A DNA stretch of 6,699 nt from Patescibacteria group bacterium (GCA_018894995.1 JAHIOZ010000002.1:1-6699); one strand, 5' to 3'; positions 1 to 5,404 are shown, counted from the stretch's first letter. Numbers and translations are program-made. The notes: generated by a model not told the origin, from the sequence alone.

Positions 1-19
1 CTCCGAAGTTCGCGAAGAC

Positions 20-95
20 AAAAAGCAGAGCTTTTTGCCACAACGGATTTTGCTCCGCAAAATCCGTCAACAAACTTTTTCTTCACAAAAGTTTG
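20..95. repeat. Cluster of three short perfect hairpins
   Basis: Three inverted repeats follow one another. Arms 20-26/30-36 (AAAAAGC/GCTTTTT) enclose the loop AGA. Arms 43-53/57-67 (ACGGATTTTGC/GCAAAATCCGT) enclose TCC. Arms 71-79/87-95 (CAAACTTTT/AAAAGTTTG) enclose TCTTCAC. A fourth, longer hairpin at 125-158 is listed separately. No coding signal is convincing here: the reading frame entering the exonuclease from position 35 runs straight through these palindromes. The first hairpin could end transcription of a gene lying left of the window, but only a short T-run in its own arm supports that. Confidence 0.6.
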
Positions 96-124
96 CCTCC
101 ATGGGCTTGATACTTACTACTTTA

Positions 125-158
125 CCCCCACACCTTTTTGCAATAAAAGGTGTGGGGG
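125..158. terminator. 14-bp GC-capped hairpin, possible upstream terminator
   Basis: Arms CCCCCACACCTTTT (125-138) and AAAAGGTGTGGGGG (145-158) pair perfectly around the six-base loop TGCAAT. The base of the stem is five G-C pairs, so it should be very stable. Only TTT follows the 3' arm, so the T-tract of a classical intrinsic terminator is weak. Its place at the gene boundary fits insulation of the exonuclease from upstream transcription. The element also overlaps the exonuclease promoter. Confidence 0.55.
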
Positions 159-166
159 TTTATAAT
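138..166 (+). promoter_or_regulatory. Leaderless promoter of the exonuclease gene
   Basis: A perfect -10 box TATAAT (161-166) stands 17 bases after TTGCAA (138-143), which matches four of six positions of the -35 consensus TTGACA. Counting seven bases from the end of the -10 puts +1 at 173, the A of the ATG, so the transcript should be leaderless. There is no Shine-Dalgarno sequence. The -35 begins on the last base of the 125-138 hairpin arm and covers most of the loop; the 3' arm fills the spacer. Confidence 0.65.
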
Positions 167-172
167 TACTTT

Positions 173-892
173 ATGAAATTAATATTTTTAGACACAGAAA
201 CAACAGGAAACGATTTAAAGAAAGATCGTCTTTGTCAGGTTTGTTATAAAATTGAAGGGGGTAATATTGAGGTTGAAAATTTTAAACCCACCGTTCCTAT
301 TTCAATTAAGGCAATGAGTATCACTAATATTACAAACAAGATGGTTGAAAATAAACCGGCTTTTGTTGGCAGCGAAATGGCAAAAAAGTTGCAAAATTTA
401 CTTGATGAAAATGTTTTAGTTGCTCACAATGCAAAATTTGACATCGCAATGTTGGAAAGCGACGGTTTAAAAGTTCCTAATTATATTTGTACTTTAAGAT
501 TAGCAAGATATTTAGATGAACAGCAAGAAATTCCGGAATATAATCTTCAATTTTTGCGATACTATTATGATATTGATTTCGACGTGGAAATAATTCCTCA
601 TAGTGCTGATGGTGATGTTTTGGTGTTGGAAGCTGTTTTTAAACATTTATATGATAAAGCAAAAGAAAAATCAAACAGTGCTAACCACGAAGAAATAATT
701 CAAAGGATGATTGATATTTCCAAAAAACCTTCTTTGATTAAAAAATTTCAGTTTGGAAAATATAATGGTTATTTTGTTGAAGATGTGGCGAAAGAAGATT
801 CTAATTATCTTAAGTGGTTTTTGAAAACAAAAGAAGAAGAGGGAACAGATGAGGATTGGATTTTTACTTTGAAACATTTTTTAAAAAAATAA
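173..892 (+). CDS. DEDDh 3'-5' exonuclease with ExoX-like C-terminal module
   Basis: This 239-residue protein belongs to the DnaQ/RNase T family of metal-dependent 3'-5' exonucleases, which trim single-stranded or mismatched DNA ends. The motifs are clear: ExoI FLDTETTG with D7 and E9; ExoII VAHNAKFD with D90; ExoIII H143-x4-D148 (HSADGD), the DEDDh signature. Residues about 192-216 (QFGKYNGYFVEDV, then DSNYLKWFL) match the small FGK-G...YL-W module found at the C-terminus of exodeoxyribonuclease X-like proteins. It is too short and lacks polymerase parts to be more than a stand-alone nuclease, so it may act in repair or as a proofreading-type subunit. The frame stays open back to a TTG at 35, but that extension crosses hairpins and a promoter. 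ATG 173 starts the conserved beta strand (MKLIFLDTET) and coincides with the predicted +1. Substrate preference cannot be read from sequence. Confidence 0.92.
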   Translation: MKLIFLDTETTGNDLKKDRLCQVCYKIEGGNIEVENFKPTVPISIKAMSITNITNKMVENKPAFVGSEMAKKLQNLLDENVLVAHNAKFDIAMLESDGLKVPNYICTLRLARYLDEQQEIPEYNLQFLRYYYDIDFDVEIIPHSADGDVLVLEAVFKHLYDKAKEKSNSANHEEIIQRMIDISKKPSLIKKFQFGKYNGYFVEDVAKEDSNYLKWFLKTKEEEGTDEDWIFTLKHFLKK

Positions 893-990
893 AAAAATAA
901 TTTTAAATTCGGAGCTTTTATTTCTTTGTCAGTTTTGGAATTTTTTTTACCCTCGTTATTTATGTTAAAGAATAATTTCATTTTTGTATT

Positions 991-1020
991 AAGTTGCTCG
1001 CTTGCGAGCAACTTTTTTTT
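991..1020 (+). terminator. Rho-independent terminator after the exonuclease
   Basis: Arms AAGTTGCTCG (991-1000) and CGAGCAACTT (1005-1014) form a perfect 10-bp stem closed by the tetraloop CTTG. The closing pair is G-C, the arrangement known to make CUUG loops unusually stable. A run of eight T (1013-1020) follows. It lies 98 bases after the exonuclease stop codon. Confidence 0.85.
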
Positions 1021-1024
1021 GGAT

Positions 1025-1076
1025 ATTCAACTTACGGTAAGTTGTGACGACCGTCACAGTTTACCGTAAGTTGAAT
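1025..1076. repeat. 24-bp hairpin with GACC loop
   Basis: Arms 1025-1048 and 1053-1076 pair along their full length around the loop GACC (1049-1052), with two adjacent G-U wobbles at 1041-1042 against 1059-1060. The outer 16 pairs and the inner TGTGAC/GTCACA are perfect. No T-tract follows, so it is not a standard terminator, although it starts five bases after one. Confidence 0.75.
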
Positions 1077-1113
1077 TGGTTATCTCAAAGAAAAAATTTA
1101 AAAATTTTATCCA

Positions 1114-1163
1114 AAAAATAATACCAAAATTTTTGCGACCGCAAAAATTTTGGTATTATTTTT
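1114..1163. terminator. Perfect 23-bp AT-rich hairpin, possible bidirectional terminator
   Basis: Arms 1114-1136 and 1141-1163 are perfect reverse complements around the loop GACC (1137-1140). The 3' arm ends GGTATTATTTTT and the 5' arm begins AAAAATAATACC, so each strand would show a hairpin followed by a T-rich stretch. The stem is mostly A-T, which makes termination less certain. The inner end TTTTTGC/GCAAAAA abuts the same GACC loop as the preceding hairpin. Confidence 0.55.
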
Positions 1164-1217
1164 AACGAATTTTGGCGAAGCAAAAATTTGTCGTTTCCGT
1201 CGTCGTTTCCGCGCGTG

Positions 1218-1245
1218 CCCCGTTAAACATTTTATTTAACTGGGG
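1218..1245. repeat. Bulged hairpin upstream of the NPF protein gene
   Basis: CCCCGTTAAA (1218-1227) pairs with TTTAAC plus GGGG (1235-1240 and 1242-1245), leaving one bulged T at 1241 and a loop of seven bases. No T-tract follows. Function unknown. Confidence 0.45.
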
Positions 1246-1341
1246 TAATTCCGTGTCAGTTCTGCGACCTTCCTTGTTTTTTTAATTTGATTAAAATTAA
1301 AAAATATGGGGATAACTCCCCCTTTTATTTTTTTTTATTTT

Positions 1342-1350
1342 TGGTATTAT
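1342..1350 (+). promoter_or_regulatory. Extended -10 promoter of the NPF protein gene
   Basis: TGGTATTAT gives an extended -10 (TGn, then TATTAT at 1345-1350), five of six matches to TATAAT. There is no recognisable -35, but a T-rich run (1323-1342) lies directly upstream. The predicted +1 is about 1357, so only about two bases precede ATG 1359. The same TATTATATAC string starts the transporter promoter. Confidence 0.6.
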
Positions 1351-1358
1351 ATACAGAT

Positions 1359-1613
1359 ATGGAGAATAATAATAACAAAATAATAATTTGGGTTATTATA
1401 TCTTTAATAGTTGGCGCTGTTGGTGGTTTTTATTATGGAAATACCACTGGCAAGGAGGCTGGAATTTTGGTTGGCGGGCAAGAAGTTTTGGATCAGCAAA
1501 ATGCTGAAGAAGAAGCTAAGTTGCAAGCAATCCAAGAAGAGGCCAATCCTTTCACAGATGTTGAGGAGGTTGCCAATCCTTTTAAAGATACATACAAGAA
1601 CCCTTTTGAATAA
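1359..1613 (+). CDS. Small membrane protein with glycine zipper and NPF tail
   Basis: This 84-residue hypothetical protein belongs to no family I can name. After a polar start (MENNNNK), residues 8-26 form a single hydrophobic segment. Glycines at 19, 23, 27, 31, 35 and 39 fall exactly every fourth residue, a glycine zipper that favours close helix packing or oligomerisation. Residues about 41-62 are charged, helical and Glu-rich. The tail carries NPF three times (63-65, 73-75 and 81-83), the last almost at the C-terminus. The likely topology is membrane-anchored with the tail on one face. The chosen ATG sits two bases after the predicted +1 of an extended -10 promoter; a longer frame from TTG 1287 would start upstream of that promoter. 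A terminator follows directly. The next gene shows VNPF right after its signal peptide, hinting at a shared envelope role. Confidence 0.75.
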   Translation: MENNNNKIIIWVIISLIVGAVGGFYYGNTTGKEAGILVGGQEVLDQQNAEEEAKLQAIQEEANPFTDVEEVANPFKDTYKNPFE

Positions 1614-1615
1614 TG

Positions 1616-1641
1616 ACTCCGAGTTTTTCGGAGTTGTTTTT
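1616..1641 (+). terminator. Terminator after the NPF protein gene
   Basis: ACTCCGA (1616-1622) pairs with TCGGAGT (1628-1634) around the loop GTTTT, extendable by one G-T pair. TGTTTTT follows. It begins three bases after the TAA stop, so the small gene is probably monocistronic. Confidence 0.7.
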
Positions 1642-1806
1642 GAAAAACAGTTTTCGCTTGCGGATTTTGTTTTTGTAAAATAAAAAGAGAATTTGTAATA
1701 GCGAATTTTTTCGTGGCTTTTTGCGTCCAGTTAGCATAAGTCGGCGATTTATTCATCTGTCTTAATCGACAGGCCTGCTGGAAAAAAGAGAATAAATATT
1801 TTTAAT

Positions 1807-3603
1807 ATGAATAAATTTTTATATATATGTTTTGTTTTTAGTTTAGTTTTTGGTGTCGGTGGATTTTTTGTCGCAGAAGCTGTCAATCCTTTTGACATTA
1901 CATACCCTGTACAAGAATTGGGTAGTTGTCCTTCTCAAAGTGAGTGCAAAATTTTTTGTGATAATCCTGATAATTTAGAAGCCTGTGTTACTTTTGCCGA
2001 AAAGCAAGGAATGATAAAGGCACCGGAAGCAAAAAGGATAAAAGAAGTGAAAAGAATTCAAAAAGAACAGCCGAACGAAATGAATGGCCCTGGTGGTTGT
2101 ATGACTCCGCAAGAATGCGATGCTTTTTGCCGAGCAGAATCCAATTTGGATGAATGTTTAAATTACGGTGTTAAAAACGGATACACAACTCAAGAAGAGG
2201 CGGACAGAATCAGAGAACAGGTAAAGAAGGGAGGCCCTGGCGGTTGTAAATCAAAGAATGAGTGCGATGCTTTTTGTTCTGACCCAAATAATGCCGATGA
2301 GTGTTTAAACTTTGTTGTGAATGAAGGGAAAATTACAAAAGAGGAAGCTGAATTTATGAAGCAACAAATGATAAAGCGAGAACAAGAAAAAGGTCAGCCA
2401 AAAGGACAACAAAAGGATATTGAAAATATTGATAAGAAAAAGGTAACTGAAATATTGAATACACAGGTGGGTCCTGGTGGCTGTAAAAATATGGAAGAAT
2501 GCAATGCTTATTGTTCTGATTTTTCTCACGGTGAGGAATGCATGCAGTTTGCCGTAAACAATAAAATAGCACCACCTGAAGCATTGGAAAAAATGAAAAA
2601 AATGAGTCAAATCAAGAGTGGCCCAGGCGGTTGTATGGGACCGCAAGAATGTGATGCTTTTTGCAGTAAACCTGAAAATAGACAAACTTGTTTTGAATTT
2701 ACAAAACAAAATCAATTGATGCCTCCTGAAGAGTTGATGAGAATGGAAAGAGAAATGGAAATCGCAGATAAATTAAATAGCGGTGGAATGACAGGCCCTG
2801 GAGGTTGTAAAGGACCTCAGGAATGTAATGCTTTCTGTCGAAATCCTGAAAATATGGAAGAGTGTATTAATTTTTCAGGAGAACAAGGTTTGTTAAGTCA
2901 GGATAGAATGAAGGATATGATGGGCAAAACACAGGAATCTTTTGACAAAATGAAAGAAATTGAAATGCAAAGAAATCAGGTTGTTGGTGATGCAAAGGGT
3001 TTCTTTTTTGGCGGACCTGGTGATATGAATGGGAAGCAAATGCCACCGTTTGATCCTCAAAGAATGCCACCGCAATCACAGAATATGATGCCTCCGATGG
3101 ACGGGTCAATGCCTCCCCCAGAAGGTTACCAAAATTTTGATCCAAATATGATGCCACCAGATGGCTACAAAAATTTCGATACAAATATGATGCCTCCAAG
3201 TGAGGGGAGTTACAGAGAATACGAGGGGATAAAACCCACGATGGACGGGGAAGGTTCTCGAAATTTTGATCCAAATATGATGCCACCAATGGATAATAAT
3301 TATAGAGAATATAACGAAACAATGCCTTCTACTGGTGGAATGATGCCTCCGGAAGGTTATCAAAATTTTGACCCGAATAAGATGCAACAGAATCAGAATA
3401 GCTATCAAAACTTTGATTCAAATACGATGCCGCCAATGGATGGCCAAGGTTTTGACCCTAACAATACGGGAACTATGCCTCCTTCTGGAGATTATTATGA
3501 AATGCCCCCAGAAGGATTTATCCCTCCACCGGAAGCACCAACAAGTCGTGTTAAGTCTTTTAACCTTTTAAGTTTTATTATAAATGGTTTGTTTACGAGA
3601 TAG
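1807..3603 (+). CDS. Secreted six-repeat four-cysteine protein with Pro/Met-rich tail
   Basis: A 598-residue exported protein of unknown function. Residues 1-25 are a signal peptide (hydrophobic core 4-22, A-E-A site before VNPF); there is no lipobox. Six repeats follow, each C-x5-C-x3-C-x8-C, with first cysteines at 41, 98, 147, 226, 276 and 334. The last five begin GPGGC and share the core EC[DN]A[FY]C. After each lies a short helix (for example NYGVKNGYTTQEEADRI), and Lys/Glu-rich linkers of varying length separate units. All 24 cysteines after the signal peptide lie in repeats, so each unit probably folds with two disulfides outside the cell. Residues about 402-580 are Pro, Met, Asn and Gly rich, with about six copies of a motif like YQNFDPNMMPP; this part looks disordered. 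The last 15 residues (FNLLSFIINGLF) are hydrophobic and may anchor the protein. No Shine-Dalgarno or clear -10 precedes ATG 1807. Similar cysteine repeats occur in hypothetical proteins of Patescibacteria, as I recall. Adhesion or surface structure is a guess. Confidence 0.85.
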   Translation: MNKFLYICFVFSLVFGVGGFFVAEAVNPFDITYPVQELGSCPSQSECKIFCDNPDNLEACVTFAEKQGMIKAPEAKRIKEVKRIQKEQPNEMNGPGGCMTPQECDAFCRAESNLDECLNYGVKNGYTTQEEADRIREQVKKGGPGGCKSKNECDAFCSDPNNADECLNFVVNEGKITKEEAEFMKQQMIKREQEKGQPKGQQKDIENIDKKKVTEILNTQVGPGGCKNMEECNAYCSDFSHGEECMQFAVNNKIAPPEALEKMKKMSQIKSGPGGCMGPQECDAFCSKPENRQTCFEFTKQNQLMPPEELMRMEREMEIADKLNSGGMTGPGGCKGPQECNAFCRNPENMEECINFSGEQGLLSQDRMKDMMGKTQESFDKMKEIEMQRNQVVGDAKGFFFGGPGDMNGKQMPPFDPQRMPPQSQNMMPPMDGSMPPPEGYQNFDPNMMPPDGYKNFDTNMMPPSEGSYREYEGIKPTMDGEGSRNFDPNMMPPMDNNYREYNETMPSTGGMMPPEGYQNFDPNKMQQNQNSYQNFDSNTMPPMDGQGFDPNNTGTMPPSGDYYEMPPEGFIPPPEAPTSRVKSFNLLSFIINGLFTR

Positions 3604-3648
3604 CAAATAAAAGCTAACAGACAATAATTTACAGCTGACAGCTACAAT

Positions 3649-3691
3649 AAAAACAGCGACGAAAAGCAAAGCTTTTCATCGCTGTTTTTTT
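3649..3691 (+). terminator. Strong terminator after the cysteine-repeat gene
   Basis: CAGCGA (3654-3659) and GAAAAGC (3661-3667) pair with GCTTTTC (3671-3677) and TCGCTG (3679-3684), with one C/A mismatch and the loop AAA. Seven T follow (3685-3691), and five A precede the stem. It lies 46 bases after the stop codon. Confidence 0.88.
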
Positions 3692-3707
3692 AGTTTAGAT
3701 ATCTAAT

Positions 3708-3730
3708 TTTTGGAACCCCGAGTTCCAAAA
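3708..3730. repeat. TTTTGGAAC palindrome, copy 1
   Basis: TTTTGGAAC (3708-3716) and GTTCCAAAA (3722-3730) form a perfect 9-bp stem with loop CCCGA. A related copy lies at 5515-5539. No T-tract follows on the + strand. Confidence 0.6.
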
Positions 3731-3790
3731 CCGTCAAAAAAATAAAAAAAAACAGAAAAAATTAAGGTTGTCGAACAGCCATAATTATTA

Positions 3791-4108
3791 ATACCAAATC
3801 CAATTAAAGCTCAAACATAAGTCGCAGAAAATTTTGATTTAGACGAAGTTAAGAAAAATGAAATACTGCCGAGTACTATTGAATTTTTCTTAACGAGTAT
3901 AGTTAGACCTTTTGTAAAACTCTTTCCTGTCAATAATTTCTAAAATTTAGTGTAAACACATTTTTCTCTAAAAACCTTATAGGAATAAACTTTTTTTCGA
4001 AAAAAATGTTTCCATCTAAATTTTTAAAATTCTAACAGGAGAAGTTTTACAAAAGGTCTAATCAAAATTTTCAAGATTTGGTGTTTAATGGTTAATTAGA
4101 TTTGGTAT
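3791..4108. mobile_element. MITE-like long inverted-repeat element with internal insertion
   Basis: The outer ends ATACCAAATCCAATTAA (3791-3807) and TTAATTAGATTTGGTAT (4092-4108) are reverse complements at 16 of 17 positions. Further in, TTAGACCTTTTGTAAAACT (3903-3921) matches 4043-4061 perfectly, and imperfect pairing continues (CCTGT 3926-3930 with ACAGG 4035-4039, and CTAAAATTTAG near 3940-3950 with 4016 onwards). The 65-base centre is itself partly palindromic (TTTTTTTCGAAAAAAA, 3991-4006). The right arm is about 93 bases. The left arm is 160, and removing a 64-base interruption gives about 96. There is no transposase frame inside. TA dinucleotides flank the ends, but they are part of the palindrome and so do not prove a target duplication. 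It is probably a non-autonomous transposable element or its remnant; a folded RNA is the alternative. Confidence 0.6.
3845..3902. repeat. 58-bp hairpin insert inside the left arm, flanked by TTAGAC
   Basis: GTTAAGAAAAAT (3848-3859) and ATTTTTCTTAAC (3883-3894) form a perfect 12-bp stem, with an inner TACT/AGTA pairing around GCCG. TTAGAC occurs on both sides (3839-3844 and 3903-3908). The right arm of the host element has the same flanking sequence uninterrupted, with a single TTAGAC-equivalent, so this segment looks like a later insertion with a 6-base duplication. Confidence 0.55.
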
Positions 4109-4130
4109 AACATTGTTTGTAAATAAATTG

Positions 4131-4139
4131 TGCTATTAT
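4131..4139 (+). promoter_or_regulatory. Extended -10 promoter of the transporter gene
   Basis: TGCTATTAT is an extended -10 (TGn plus TATTAT, 4134-4139). The predicted +1 is about 4146, three bases before ATG 4149, so the mRNA is nearly leaderless. The string TATTATATAC is identical to that before the NPF protein gene. The best -35 is TTGTTT at 4113-4118, with a short 15-base spacer. The promoter starts 23 bases after the MITE-like element ends. Confidence 0.6.
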
Positions 4140-4148
4140 ATACGACAT

Positions 4149-5333
4149 ATGAAAAAAAGATTTTTTGGACTTCCTAAAAACATTTTCTTTTTAGGGATAG
4201 CCAGTTTTTTTAATGACTTTTCATCAGAAATGGTTTATTCCATATTTCCTGCTTTTTTTACTTCGGTTTTAAACTCAGGAGCGGCTTCTTTAGGTGTGGT
4301 TGAGGGAATAGCTGAAGCGGCAGCTAATCTTTTTAAAGCTTATTCTGGAAATCTTTCTGACAGAACTCAAAAAAGAAAATCTTTTGTAGTTTGGGGTTAT
4401 ACTCTGTCAACTTTTACCAGACCTTTTTATATTTTAACTTCAACTGTCGTCGGGGTAGCAGGGTTAAGATTTTTTGATAGAATTGGAAAAGGAATGAGGG
4501 ATGCTCCTAGAGATGCAATAATTTCACTTTCTACAAAACCGGAGGAATTAGGAAGGTCATTTGGTTATCATAGAGCGATGGATGTTTTGGGTGCAATTTT
4601 TGGTCCTTTGACCGCTTATCTTATATTAAGTTACTATCCTTTAAAATTTAATATTGTTTTTATTACCGCTTTTGTTATTGGTCTTTTGTCTCTTGCTACT
4701 CTTGTTTTTGTTGTTGATATAAAAAACCACATTCATCCGAGTAAATTTGGGATTATAAAATCTTTCAAACAACACTCAACTAAATTCAAATTTTTTCTTT
4801 TGTCTATTTTTATTCTTTCTATGGGAGGTATTCCAATTGCAATTTTATTATTAAAAGTTGAATCTATCGGATTGGCAATTGCTTTAATTCCACTTTTTTA
4901 TATGATTTATAACCTTTCTTTTTCAGGATTTTCAATTTTTGCTGGGGCTGTGACTGATAAAATGGGAGCAAGAAAAACATTAATGATTGGGTATTTAGTC
5001 TTAATTTTAGGTTATCTTGTTTTAGTTTATTCTTCTTCTACTTATTTATTAGTTATCGGTTTTTTTGTTCTTGGAATTTTCTCCGCTTTTACCGATGGAG
5101 TTCTCAGGGTTTTAGCTTCGCAGTTGAGTTCGGAAGAATTAAGAGGAGGAGCTTTAGGTTTGGTTAGTGCTTCAAATGGGTTAGGAATACTAATTGCCGG
5201 AATTGGTGGAGGTTTTCTTTGGCAATATTTTAACCCAGCAACAGCTTTAGTTACAGCTTCTCTGGTTGTCGCATTTGGGATGTTTGTATTTTCTTTGACT
5301 TTAATTAATGGAACTCATAAGGGTAGTTGGTAG
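4149..5333 (+). CDS. Major facilitator superfamily transporter
   Basis: A 394-residue integral membrane protein with about twelve hydrophobic segments, the usual size for a 12-helix MFS carrier. The family's motif A appears after helix 2 as GNLSDRTQKRK (67-77) and again in the second half as GAVTDKMGARK (266-276), reflecting the two-fold repeat of six helices. RIGKGMRDAPRDA (111-123) is a strongly conserved block of one MFS subgroup often annotated as multidrug or sugar efflux proteins. The carrier probably uses the proton gradient, but substrate and direction cannot be told from sequence. The frame extends back to ATG 4113, but that start would lie upstream of the -10 box. ATG 4149 gives a basic start (MKKRFFGLPK) right before helix 1 and fits the promoter. 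No neighbour suggests a substrate. Stop codons are stacked (TAG TGA). Confidence 0.9.
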   Translation: MKKRFFGLPKNIFFLGIASFFNDFSSEMVYSIFPAFFTSVLNSGAASLGVVEGIAEAAANLFKAYSGNLSDRTQKRKSFVVWGYTLSTFTRPFYILTSTVVGVAGLRFFDRIGKGMRDAPRDAIISLSTKPEELGRSFGYHRAMDVLGAIFGPLTAYLILSYYPLKFNIVFITAFVIGLLSLATLVFVVDIKNHIHPSKFGIIKSFKQHSTKFKFFLLSIFILSMGGIPIAILLLKVESIGLAIALIPLFYMIYNLSFSGFSIFAGAVTDKMGARKTLMIGYLVLILGYLVLVYSSSTYLLVIGFFVLGIFSAFTDGVLRVLASQLSSEELRGGALGLVSASNGLGILIAGIGGGFLWQYFNPATALVTASLVVAFGMFVFSLTLINGTHKGSW

Positions 5334-5344
5334 TGAGTAGGACA

Positions 5345-5365
5345 AATTTTGCCAAAGGCAAAATT
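5345..5365 (+). terminator. Hairpin after the transporter, weak terminator candidate
   Basis: AATTTTGCC (5345-5353) and GGCAAAATT (5357-5365) form a perfect 9-bp stem with loop AAA, 11 bases after the transporter stop. The following AGTTAACG lacks a T-tract, so termination is uncertain. Its place immediately after the gene is the main argument. Confidence 0.4.
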
Positions 5366-5404
5366 AGTTAACGAACTGCCGGAGGTGGTTCGTCTCTGCG
5401 AGGA

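Larger units (their letters stand above)
893..1358. other. Intergenic region rich in hairpins, no gene seen
   Basis: These 466 bases hold the exonuclease terminator (991-1020), two long hairpins with GACC loops (1025-1076 and 1114-1163), a near-direct repeat of GTCGTTTCCG (1190-1199 and 1202-1211), a bulged hairpin (1218-1245) and an AT-only palindrome (1278-1304). A weak GGGG/CCCC hairpin (1308-1321) followed by a long T-rich run precedes the next promoter. I see no open frame with coding character on either strand. Confidence 0.6.
3604..4148. other. Intergenic region dominated by a MITE-like element
   Basis: These 545 bases contain an intrinsic terminator (3649-3691), a small palindrome shared with 5515-5539 (3708-3730) and a long inverted-repeat element (3791-4108). 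The transporter promoter lies at the right end. The stretch just after the stop has a short CAGCTGACAGCT duplication (3632-3643). I see no gene. Confidence 0.6.

Noticed and set aside
35..172. N-terminal extension of the exonuclease from TTG 35
   Set aside because: It runs through three hairpins, the 14-bp palindrome and the promoter. The extra residues match nothing, and ATG 173 begins the family's first beta strand.
1043..1058. CRP-like palindrome TGTGA-N6-TCACA
   Set aside because: It matches the consensus halves exactly, but it is the tip of a longer hairpin and lies about 300 bases before the next start. There is no other sign of CRP control.
1190..1211. Two GTCGTTTCCG copies 12 bases apart as a possible CRISPR or iteron
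   Set aside because: Only two short copies with no spacer structure; too little to support either.
1411..1683. Overlapping forward frame of 90 residues inside the NPF protein gene
   Set aside because: A shifted frame with no start context that runs through the terminator; the translation has no coding character.
2305..3408. Several reverse-strand frames opposite the cysteine-repeat gene
   Set aside because: They mirror the repetitive forward gene, and their low-complexity translations are shadows of its repeats.
4113..4148. Earlier ATG for the transporter
   Set aside because: It would place the start upstream of the -10 box and adds a short extension before an already typical N-terminus.
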